A stretch of DNA of 44,423 bases, taken from Bacteroidota bacterium. Its GTDB lineage: Bacteria; Bacteroidota; Ignavibacteria; Kapaibacteriales; UBA2268. The translations under genes were made by a program, and so were the position numbers. Position 1 is the stretch's first letter. Every line of letters starts with the position of its first letter. Of this stretch, positions 1 through 7,165 are shown piece after piece. The DNA lies in the NCBI GenBank assembly GCA_022707965.1, contig JAKIZO010000007.1:1-44423 (forward strand), given 5' to 3'. Under the pieces are notes generated by a model. The model searched no databases. It was not told the origin of the DNA and saw nothing but the letters and a program-made list of their open reading frames with translations.

Positions 1-1463
1 AATGATGAACCCTTGCCAAGCGTGCTTTTTACCCAAACTCTACCATTATGAGCATCTACAAGCTTCTTCACTATCCAGAGCCCAAGCCCTGTGGATGATT
101 CACCACCCGTTGGTTGTGCTGATAACTTACTCCCACGCTGAAATGCTCGCTTTATGTCATCTTCGGTAAGTCCCAATCCGTTGTCGTTGAACTCGACAAT
201 TACTTTATTCTCATCAAGATAAGACCTTACGTGCACTTTCCCGCCTTTTTGCGTGAACTTGATTGCGTTTGAGATAAGATTATCAAGCACTTCGTCAATT
301 TTTTGGGCGTCTATTTCAATTTCAGGCAAGTTCTTCGAAACGTCGTAAGTCATTTCAATATTTTTGCTCTTTGCCGAAACAAAGTTGCGATTTACTACAT
401 CTTCCACAATATCGCCAATTTGCACTGTTTCAATATTCAGTTCGAGCTTGGTTGTTTCGAGAGCCAGTATTTTTGTAACTTCTTGCGATAAACTAACAAT
501 ACGAGCAGTAGTTTCGGCTATATCATCGATTATTTCTTGCTTTTCGACAGCCGATAAATCATAAGAACGCAACAAATCTACAAGGCTCTTTATCAAAGCC
601 GCCGGATTTTTTATATCGTGTATTATCAATGCGAAAAGCTCATCTTTCTGTGCTTGTAGATTTTCCAGTTCTGCCTTCGAGTTGGAAAGCTGATTTAGCC
701 TTTCTTGCAATTCCTTGTTTTGCTTACGCATATCGTTTGCACGTGCTTGAAGAGCATCAATCTGTCCGCGTAATGCCGATATCTCAGCCCGCAGATTGCT
801 ATTCTCGGACATTATCTTGTTATACTCTTCTTTCGTAATTACAATGCTTTCTAATTCGTCCATATTTTCACCTTTATTTTTTTTGTTCTTAATCCCAACA
901 TAGATAAAGAATACTGATGACGCAACAATAATGCCAAAAGTCAAACCAAAAATCAAAGATATTTTATCAAATGAAAAAGTGCCAATTTCAGATTTTCCAG
1001 GCACCAATTTTTCCAGTTTTTCAATGTGGCTTTCGTATTGCTTCAATTTTTCGCGAAGCTCTGCTTCACGGTTATTCACTCTGAAAGCAATTCTGCTTGT
1101 TTTTGCAATCCAGCGCCCCTGCAAATCGAATCCACCTGCAAAAAATGTATAATCATCTTCAAACAAATCTGAATATTGTACAACGTTCGAACCCGTTACT
1201 TTAAAACTTGAGTCCTGTTTATTTCGCAGTACAACACGATAATAAAACGAATTCCCTGCATTCTTTGGAATATTCCGAATTTCATATTTGAAGGTAATTG
1301 TATCGCTTTGCCGAACAACAATATCACTTTCGCTCGATAAGTTTATTATTCTGCTATTTACTTTTACTTCTATTATTTCGCATTCTGGTTGCTGGCTTGC
1401 CGCCAGCTGAATGCTGCTGAGCAATACAATTGTTAAAACTATATAATGTCTTAGTTTTCTCAT
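1..1463 (-). CDS. Membrane sensor histidine kinase, C-terminus cut by the window edge
   Basis: The reading frame starts at the ATG at 1461-1463 and runs off the left edge, giving 487 visible residues. Order of parts: signal sequence (1-24), a periplasmic beta-rich domain (about 30-130) that resembles a Y_Y_Y sensor domain, a transmembrane helix (about 168-191), a coiled coil (215-278), the dimerisation/phosphoacceptor helix with the H-box HDIKNPAAL and His282 as phosphate acceptor, then a HATPase domain with an N-box (DNLISNAIKFT), a G1-like DNGLGL and a G2-like STGLGL. Only the last part of the ATPase domain is missing. The family autophosphorylates and passes phosphate to a response regulator; none is visible, so the partner may lie beyond the edge. 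It lies 133 nt downstream of tsaD on the same strand. Family certain, signal unknown. Confidence 0.9.
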   Translation of the reverse strand, partial: MRKLRHYIVLTIVLLSSIQLAASQQPECEIIEVKVNSRIINLSSESDIVVRQSDTITFKYEIRNIPKNAGNSFYYRVVLRNKQDSSFKVTGSNVVQYSDLFEDDYTFFAGGFDLQGRWIAKTSRIAFRVNNREAELREKLKQYESHIEKLEKLVPGKSEIGTFSFDKISLIFGLTFGIIVASSVFFIYVGIKNKKNKGENMDELESIVITKEEYNKIMSENSNLRAEISALRGQIDALQARANDMRKQNKELQERLNQLSNSKAELENLQAQKDELFALIIHDIKNPAALIKSLVDLLRSYDLSAVEKQEIIDDIAETTARIVSLSQEVTKILALETTKLELNIETVQIGDIVEDVVNRNFVSAKSKNIEMTYDVSKNLPEIEIDAQKIDEVLDNLISNAIKFTQKGGKVHVRSYLDENKVIVEFNDNGLGLTEDDIKRAFQRGSKLSAQPTGGESSTGLGLWIVKKLVDAHNGRVWVKSTLGKGSS

Positions 1464-1596
1464 TTTTATTAAATTTTTTGATTTTCACATAAAATATAAG
1501 ACAAAAACCAAGCCAATTAATTGCAATTTAACTGATTAAAAATAAAAAAATTATATCAAAATTGATAAAAAGAATGAAATGTATTTTTTTAATTAA

Positions 1597-2622
1597 TTAT
1601 TCATTTTTCTTTCTGGAACGAAGTGCGTTTGCACTAACTCGAAAATCCAATTTGTAGAAACAATCGCGTCCTTTTTCAAGTAGTTTCTTTTCTGCGATGA
1701 AGCCAATCATTGCAGCGTTGTCCATACAATATCCCATTTCTGGTGCAAATGTGGCAATTCCTTTCTGAGCCGCTTTCATTTTCATTTTTTCTCTCAGCCA
1801 GCTGTTTGCCGATACTCCACCCGAAATTACAATGTTTCTTACTTTATGTTCTTCTGCTGCTTTTATCGTTTTTGCAACAAGTACATCGACAATAGCCCTC
1901 TGCACCGATGCTGCCACATCAGACAAAGCCTCTTTTGGAACGCCATTTGGATAATTCTTATAAACGAAATTTTTGACAGATGTTTTAAGTCCTGAAAAAC
2001 TAAAATCATAATCACCCGAATTCATCATTGAACGCGGGAAATCGAACGCTTTGCTATTGCCTGCTTGTGCTAATTTATCAATTTCCGGTCCGCCGGGATA
2101 GGAAAGACCCAGCAATTTCGCAATTTTATCGAAGGCTTCGCCTGCTGCATCGTCCCGAGTTAGCCCAATTACCTCATAATCATTAAATGAATGCACTAAA
2201 AACAAAGCAGTATGACCGCCGCTCACAAGCAAATTCACAAATGGGAAGTCGCACCCGCTATTGCTAATCAATCCTGAATATATATGCCCTTCGATGTGAT
2301 TTATTGGCACTATTGGCAAATCGTACTTTACCGATAGTCCCTTTGCGAAGTTCGAACCAACAATTAGCGAACCAATCAATCCCGGCTCTGTTGTTACAGC
2401 AATTGCGTCAATATCTTGTGGGGAGAGCATCGCTTGCTCGAAAGCAATTTCGGTAAGTTCGCAAATTGCTTCAAGGTGTGCCCGCGAGGCAAGCTCCGGC
2501 ACAACTCCACCGTATTTCTTGTGAAAATACTGCGAGGAAATGATATTGCTTCTTATTTGCCCATTCTCGACAATAGAAACTGACGTTTCATCACAACTTG
2601 ATTCGAATGCTAATATTTTCAT
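1597..2622 (-). CDS. tsaD: tRNA N6-threonylcarbamoyladenosine transferase TsaD
   Basis: TsaD (Gcp/YgjD/Kae1 family) transfers threonylcarbamoyl from threonylcarbamoyl-AMP to A37 of ANN-decoding tRNAs, with TsaB and TsaE, in the cytoplasm. The 341 residues match the usual bacterial length. Visible marks are the N-terminal MKILAFESSCDETS, the metal-binding HxxxH at His109/His113 (HIEGH), the LVSGGHT nucleotide loop near 132, the segment GEAFDKIAKLLG and the C-terminal VISGGVSANSWLR. The start codon overlaps the stop of the upstream LolA-like gene by 4 nt (ATGA type), so the two are probably translationally coupled. Confidence 0.98.
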   Translation of the reverse strand: MKILAFESSCDETSVSIVENGQIRSNIISSQYFHKKYGGVVPELASRAHLEAICELTEIAFEQAMLSPQDIDAIAVTTEPGLIGSLIVGSNFAKGLSVKYDLPIVPINHIEGHIYSGLISNSGCDFPFVNLLVSGGHTALFLVHSFNDYEVIGLTRDDAAGEAFDKIAKLLGLSYPGGPEIDKLAQAGNSKAFDFPRSMMNSGDYDFSFSGLKTSVKNFVYKNYPNGVPKEALSDVAASVQRAIVDVLVAKTIKAAEEHKVRNIVISGGVSANSWLREKMKMKAAQKGIATFAPEMGYCMDNAAMIGFIAEKKLLEKGRDCFYKLDFRVSANALRSRKKNE

Positions 2623-3218
2623 CTTATATCAATTGTTTCTACGTTTTTGGGTGCTTTGAAATTAAAGTGTTCCTTTTCAAATTTTGGATTTATCCTGACG
2701 TCCCAGATTGCCCATTTTTCCTCAATTTTGTCTTTAATTATTGCAATTGATGCTATTTCGCCTTTGCTATCAATCCACAATTTAATTTGAGAAAACTGCT
2801 CACTTGTTTTGGGTTCGAGCGTCAAAATTCTAAACGAAGTCCCACGCGAGGAGCTCTCTACTTTCAGCTCAACAGGGTTGAGCTGCGATATCAACGAAAA
2901 GAAAAAATTTTCGAGCGAATTTGTGTGAATATTGCTATCGAAATTGCTTACGATAACATTATTGTCCGTTTCTGAGTAATTCCAGAGCGTTTTCCCGTTG
3001 CAGGTGATTACTCTATCGCCAAGACGTAACACATACTTGTTCCCTTTTTGTGCATCAAGTTTCCCTTCCAGCGAGTGATTATTCAGCGATTTAAATTTCA
3101 GAGAAATTGAATTAATGTCCCCGTATTTGCTCAATAATGAATTATAAAGCTGCGATTTGTCGTTTTGAGCAAAAACGATTGCTACTGCAAGCAAAAAAAC
3201 TATTATTTTTAATCTCAT
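2619..3218 (-). CDS. LolA-like outer-membrane lipoprotein carrier protein
   Basis: A 199-residue protein with a cleavable-looking signal sequence (about residues 1-17, ending in FAQ) and a fold typical of the LolA/LolB-like half-barrel: lipid-carrier motifs such as LSLKFKS..., a strand ending ...VITCNGKTLWNYSE and the C-terminal FNFKAPKNVETIDIR. LolA carries lipoproteins across the periplasm from LolCDE to the outer membrane. It lies 9 nt after the DUF3108 gene and overlaps tsaD by 4 nt, so the three are probably one transcript. Family assignment is from sequence character; gene symbol withheld because paralogues exist in this phylum. Confidence 0.8.
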   Translation of the reverse strand: MRLKIIVFLLAVAIVFAQNDKSQLYNSLLSKYGDINSISLKFKSLNNHSLEGKLDAQKGNKYVLRLGDRVITCNGKTLWNYSETDNNVIVSNFDSNIHTNSLENFFFSLISQLNPVELKVESSSRGTSFRILTLEPKTSEQFSQIKLWIDSKGEIASIAIIKDKIEEKWAIWDVRINPKFEKEHFNFKAPKNVETIDIR

Positions 3219-3227
3219 CGTTTCACC

Positions 3228-4070
3228 TTAATTGAGTTTTGCTGATACGGGACCGCGTGTGCCGCTATACGATACTAAATCTGCACTAACAAATCCAATT
3301 AAAATGCGTGTTGCTACTTTTACAGGTATTTTGCGTTCGTCGTCGCTCAACCAGATAAATATGCTTCCATCACTTTTGAATAGCCCACCTTTCACAACAA
3401 GCGGTTCTATCACAATACAGCGAAATTTGCCCGCCTCAACATCAATTGTTTCGCGACGATGAATTTTCACACCCAGAGTATAGGTCGTATCTTTGAAAAA
3501 TTGCTTTAAGTAGAAAACGTGTCCATCATTCATAGACCGCAAATCAAGTGTGCGAGTATAATAAAACGCTGAAACTATGTCGTGAACATATTCTGGCACC
3601 TTGTATTGCTTGTCCTTAACTGTAGCAATGTTGTTCACCTGGTCGAACACTGCCCGTGCATCTCTTTTGTAGTTACCTTCGCGAATGCTCTGCTCGAATT
3701 CCCAAGGGAAAATCCCCGCCACATCAAGCACTGTGCGATAACGGTCTCGCACCCTGTATAGCATCTCAAGGCTTGGCAGCGAACGCACCTCGAAACGAAC
3801 ATCACAGCATTCACGCCCATTTCGATAAACAGGATTGGGCTGAATATGAAAATACCCCGTTCCTGCTGTAATAAATTTATATCCCACTTTATAATTCAAT
3901 CTCTCGTTGTATCCGAATGCTTCATTTGGAACATATCGGAACGTTTTAGTTTGTTGCTGTGCAACAAGTAGATTCTTTACCTGATTATCCAGAATTGTAA
4001 TTAATGTAAATATTATAGCGACTGAAAGTGTTGCCAATACAAAATTTCTCAATATTTTTGTCTTATTCAT
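3228..4070 (-). CDS. DUF3108 domain-containing envelope protein
   Basis: A 280-residue protein with an N-terminal hydrophobic segment (about 10-30 from the ATG at 4070) that acts as signal anchor or signal peptide. The rest matches the DUF3108 pattern: AFGYNERLNYKVGYKF at the start of the domain, ...VRDRYRTVLD, FFKDTTYTLGVKIHRRETI, and ...FIWLSDDERKIPVKVATRI near the end. The family is periplasmic or outer-membrane-linked and of unknown biochemical role. An upstream GTG at 4085 is possible but the ATG at 4070 gives a normal signal sequence. It heads the DUF3108 - LolA-like - tsaD run, which hints at envelope maintenance (inference). Confidence 0.85.
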   Translation of the reverse strand: MNKTKILRNFVLATLSVAIIFTLITILDNQVKNLLVAQQQTKTFRYVPNEAFGYNERLNYKVGYKFITAGTGYFHIQPNPVYRNGRECCDVRFEVRSLPSLEMLYRVRDRYRTVLDVAGIFPWEFEQSIREGNYKRDARAVFDQVNNIATVKDKQYKVPEYVHDIVSAFYYTRTLDLRSMNDGHVFYLKQFFKDTTYTLGVKIHRRETIDVEAGKFRCIVIEPLVVKGGLFKSDGSIFIWLSDDERKIPVKVATRILIGFVSADLVSYSGTRGPVSAKLN

Positions 4071-4231
4071 TTTGCTCTCATACACTTTAACATTTTATAA
4101 ATATACGAATAAATGGGCAATTTGTTAATGGATATGTTTGATATAATCACATTATTTAAACCATAATAGTTAAAATCTTGCTTAAACAACTGTGTCAGAA
4201 TTTATTCTACTTTGTGTAAATATTGATAAAA

Positions 4232-4263
4232 AACTTCGGAAGGTCCGAAACCTTCCGAAGGTT
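4232..4263. repeat. Dispersed double-palindrome repeat, copy 1
   Basis: Inverted repeat with arms AACTTCGGAAGGT and ACCTTCCGAAGGTT (one mismatch at the left end) around the spacer CCGAA. It is one of six related copies in this window and lies 38 nt past the stop of the minus-strand PHP-type gene, where a hairpin could end its transcript. Confidence 0.85.
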
Positions 4264-4300
4264 AATAGAAAGAGCCTAAAATAATTACTGTTAATTAAAG

Positions 4301-6037
4301 CTATTCAATTACGATTTGTTTAGTGGCAACACTCGAATTATTTCTTATTATTTTTACGTAATATACACCTCTTGGCATATTTTCAGTGTTTATCCTGTGG
4401 TTGTTGCTAGACATATTTTCAAAGTAAACAATTTTGCCATTATTGTCGAAAATTTGAATTGTGGAAGGTTCTTCGCACTCTACTACAAAATACTTATTTG
4501 CTGGATTTGGATAAATCTTTATTTCCTGCTCACTGCTTTTTTCAATAGAAGTGACAGCAGTTGATTTGACAAAAATCGGATTAGAATAGAACCATAAATC
4601 TTCAAATGCTTTTGCAGCATTGTTCTTTCCATAACCCTCTAATGTATCGCTCAAAGGATTGCCTTCACCATCAGTTTGATTTGGAACATTTAGCCCGAGA
4701 TTAGAACCACGAAGTCTAAAATACATATGATTTTCAACTGGTACATTGATAGTCATTTCTCTCCATCCATTTCCAATATCTGACCATTTCTGACTTGTTA
4801 AACCTTTACTGTCTTTAATCCCACCAACTGCGTCAAATCTTGCAATAATTTTAGTTGTCGCAACTGTATCTACATTGTAAAGTGGGCTACCTGGTTCAAT
4901 TTTGTTACCTACTTTTCCCTCAATTAATACAACGTTATTGACTTCCGGTCTGTTGTATGAGGACCAAACATTATAATTTGGCTTTGATGGAACGTGAAAT
5001 CTTATGGTTATTTTAACTGACTTTTTGTCTGTAACCAACGTTTCGCCCATAGTTGCATCTTCAATAAAGAAATGCAAACTATCAATTAAATCACCTGAAA
5101 CTACCCAAACGTTGCCAGAACGGGCGCCATCAATAATTGCCTGTGGATTTTTCTTGTCAGAAACGTAAACATAAGTTTTTTGGTATTCGCCAGGATAAAA
5201 ATCTCCGCCATCATCAGTTGTATTATGGCAATCTGAATTTGAGAACAACCAGAATTTTCTACCTTCCGAAAGCATTGCATCCCAGAGCCCGCCAACTTTT
5301 GCGCTATATATACCAGCGCCTCCATATGTTCCGCTTCCTGCACTTGAATTCGAGTAACTACCACGATATTTTTCTTTTTGGTGACCAGGTATGCTCTCAA
5401 ATCCAAATGCAACATCTGGTCCTGCGTTATTGAAATCTCTAAAATCAGCAATTGTATAACCACCTTTGCCGGGCAATTTTCTCTCTGGGTGTGCAATTAT
5501 TGCCCAGCTTGTATTTCTATGATTTTGTTGCAACCAGGCAATTGCTTCTACTGCTTTCTGATGATTATTGACGTGGTTTTTCCCTTGCCAGCCTTGTGAT
5601 AATCCACCATTAGTATCCTTGTCTGAAGCGTCAAACAAGAATTCAAATTGTGCCACAACATTTGCATTATCATTTTGTTTGTATTGATCGCCTAAAATTA
5701 CTATACTGCAATGCTCATGTCCAGGTACATTCCATTCGACTCCTTGTAGTACAATTTTGTTTGGATAAATTTTCCTTGTTAACTGAACTGCTGCGTACGA
5801 GAAGTCTCTTATCGATTGCCATCTCCACATCTTGGGGTTCTTTCCAGAAGTCCCATCGCCAATTAATTTTGTTGGTGAATGTGAATCCCAATATGTTATT
5901 ACGGGAAGCACTTTCCCTGTTGAATCAAAACCACCAAATAAATCAATTCCAGAATACAAACCGTTCATTTTAAATGCTCCGCCATGTTCGCTGTTTGCCC
6001 ACCAGTCCAAACCAAACTCCGCATTTTTGGTCATCAT
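4301..6037 (-). CDS. T9SS-exported PHP-type metallohydrolase, main part (5' end frameshifted)
   Basis: The 578-residue frame carries most of a PHP-superfamily metal-dependent hydrolase: EHGG near residue 17, GVEWNVPGHEH near 100, IIAHPE near 180 and SNSDCHN near 280, all consistent with metal-binding motifs. The last 75 or so residues are a T9SS type A sorting domain (EIKIYPNP..., then ...MPRGVYYVKI...). The family hydrolyses phosphoesters; the substrate is unknown. The ATG at 6037 is not the original start: a frame from 6168 to 6034 upstream encodes a signal peptide plus the missing first PHP motif, and the two frames join if one T is added to the T6 run (A run on the plus strand at 6042-6047). 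As it stands this part lacks a signal peptide. Likely a recent lesion or a base-calling error. Confidence 0.85.
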   Translation of the reverse strand: MMTKNAEFGLDWWANSEHGGAFKMNGLYSGIDLFGGFDSTGKVLPVITYWDSHSPTKLIGDGTSGKNPKMWRWQSIRDFSYAAVQLTRKIYPNKIVLQGVEWNVPGHEHCSIVILGDQYKQNDNANVVAQFEFLFDASDKDTNGGLSQGWQGKNHVNNHQKAVEAIAWLQQNHRNTSWAIIAHPERKLPGKGGYTIADFRDFNNAGPDVAFGFESIPGHQKEKYRGSYSNSSAGSGTYGGAGIYSAKVGGLWDAMLSEGRKFWLFSNSDCHNTTDDGGDFYPGEYQKTYVYVSDKKNPQAIIDGARSGNVWVVSGDLIDSLHFFIEDATMGETLVTDKKSVKITIRFHVPSKPNYNVWSSYNRPEVNNVVLIEGKVGNKIEPGSPLYNVDTVATTKIIARFDAVGGIKDSKGLTSQKWSDIGNGWREMTINVPVENHMYFRLRGSNLGLNVPNQTDGEGNPLSDTLEGYGKNNAAKAFEDLWFYSNPIFVKSTAVTSIEKSSEQEIKIYPNPANKYFVVECEEPSTIQIFDNNGKIVYFENMSSNNHRINTENMPRGVYYVKIIRNNSSVATKQIVIE

Positions 6038-6168
6038 ATGGAAAAAATACTGTACGAACCATCAGTAAATGTTGTGTGTTGATGAAAATCTCCAACTGTC
6101 CAGCCTGGCTGCGCTTGCAAATTTAGATAAAAGAAAAGTGAGAGTGATAGTAGAATTAATTTTTTCAT
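6034..6168 (-). CDS. 5' fragment of the T9SS PHP-type hydrolase (signal peptide and HxH motif)
   Basis: A 44-codon frame from the ATG at 6166-6168. It encodes a signal peptide (MKKLILLSLSLFFYLNLQAQ) followed by DFHQHTTFTDGSYS, the classic first PHP motif with the metal-binding HxH. It then runs into TGA at 6034-6036. The following PHP motifs lie in the next frame from 6037 down, so this is the real start of the neighbouring gene and the whole gene spans 4301-6168. The complete product would be about 620 residues. Confidence 0.8.
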   Translation of the reverse strand: MKKLILLSLSLFFYLNLQAQPGWTVGDFHQHTTFTDGSYSIFSI

Positions 6169-6737
6169 TTGTTTAAACCTTATTGTTAATAAAACATTTT
6201 TGACAAAGGCAAAACTATCCTACTTGTTTAAAGCAATAATTAAAGATTAATTTTTTTTGTATAAATTTTCTTTTCTTGACGCAAGTGATTATTTTGTTTG
6301 TATTTATAGTTGGTTTAGTCTTACTTAATATAAATTTAATGTAAATTTCATTAATATTCTTTAATTTTAGATTAACTTTTTTTTAATTCTATTATTCAAT
6401 ACAATTTTTTTCCTTGCATTTCTTTTTGATTTTTAATATACTTCTGTTGTATTGATTTTAGTTCTCTTTATTCATTTTTTTTCATTTAACAATCTTCAAA
6501 ATGCGGAAGCATTGCGATATATATAATTTCTCTATTTCAGAAGCGTATAACTGCTTGATAATTAATGGCTTATTGTATTGCGGGGGGAGGGGGGACTTTC
6601 ACTTGTAATATTATGGCTTATTTGCTCTTGCAAATACTTGCGACCCCCACCAAAACAATAGAGCATCATAAATTACTCTTTTATCTAATATATTTTTCTA
6701 ATATTCAATTATTTTCAACATTAAATAAGGTGAAAAA
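6169..6737. other. 569-nt AT-rich intergenic region with a G-rich tract
   Basis: Divergent spacer between the PHP-type gene (minus) and the small secreted protein gene (plus). It is mostly A/T with many short T runs, so it should hold two divergent promoters, but I cannot fix -10/-35 boxes. It contains the tract described separately at 6582-6594, and two imperfect copies of a TATGGCTTATT-like word near 6565 and 6613. An open frame of 58 codons (6565-6741) crosses it but I do not accept it as a gene. Confidence 0.6.
6582..6594. other. G6-A-G6 purine tract
   Basis: GGGGGGAGGGGGG stands alone in very AT-rich sequence, about 145 nt upstream of the start at 6738. A run CCCCC lies at 6644-6648 and could pair with part of it. 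It could form a two-tetrad G-quadruplex or vary in length by slippage; neither is shown by the sequence alone. Confidence 0.7.
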
Positions 6738-7109
6738 ATGAAAAAAATATTTGTTATATTCAGCGTTCTTCTTTTATCTACGTCAATTCTATTTTCTGGT
6801 ATTAATGCACCGTCAATTGTACCGGAAGGTGCAAGTTGGCGAATTGATATTTATCCTGAATATATAAAGTGCCATGGTAAGTGGGTATCGATAGCGGTAC
6901 ACTATGATGAAGAAGGTATGCCAATATGGGGGCAAGGACAGTGTCAGCCAAGCGTACTGCACGAATGCCACTGCTGGGACTGGGTTACCTGGTGGTATGG
7001 CATAGCAAATATTCCCTCACCACCCAAAGATTGGGAATCTATTTTTGGGACTTATGATGAGTTCCCGACTTCTTATAATCCAGAAACAGGTCAATATGAA
7101 AGAGAATAA
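6738..7109 (+). CDS. Small secreted Cys/Trp-rich protein of unknown function
   Basis: A 123-residue protein with a clear signal peptide (about residues 1-21, MKKIFVIFSVLLLSTSILFS). The mature part of about 100 residues has four cysteines (IKCHGKW, GQCQPS and HECHCW) and an aromatic patch DWVTWWYG. I do not recognise the family. A good ribosome-binding site (AAGGTG, 6727-6732) precedes the ATG. The next gene, 56 nt on, encodes a lipoprotein with a thioredoxin CGPC site, and a hairpin lies between them, so this protein may be made in excess and be an oxidation/reduction client of its neighbour (inference). Confidence 0.75.
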   Translation: MKKIFVIFSVLLLSTSILFSGINAPSIVPEGASWRIDIYPEYIKCHGKWVSIAVHYDEEGMPIWGQGQCQPSVLHECHCWDWVTWWYGIANIPSPPKDWESIFGTYDEFPTSYNPETGQYERE

Positions 7110-7117
7110 TCAAATTG

Positions 7118-7145
7118 GGGTAGGTTATACACCTACCCTGTTTTA
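7118..7145 (+). terminator. Intercistronic hairpin, terminator or attenuator
   Basis: Perfect 8-bp stem GGGTAGGT (7118-7125) / ACCTACCC (7131-7138) with loop TATAC, followed by TGTTTTATT. It starts 8 nt past the stop of the small secreted protein gene and ends about 20 nt before the start of the lipoprotein gene. The short, broken T run suggests partial rather than full termination. Confidence 0.65.
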
Positions 7146-7165
7146 TTAACAATAAAAGGTGAACT

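Noticed and set aside
6042..6054. Programmed -1 frameshift at the T6-C run of the PHP gene
   Set aside because: The heptamer T-TTT-TTC is present but not in the reading register needed for tandem slippage from the upstream frame, so a lesion or base error explains it better.
6565..6741. 58-codon plus-strand frame through the G-rich tract whose TGA overlaps the ATG of the next gene
   Set aside because: The product (MAYCIAGGGG...) is low complexity, no ribosome-binding site precedes it, and the region reads as promoter. The ATGA overlap is likely chance, because AAAATGAAA is the usual start context here.
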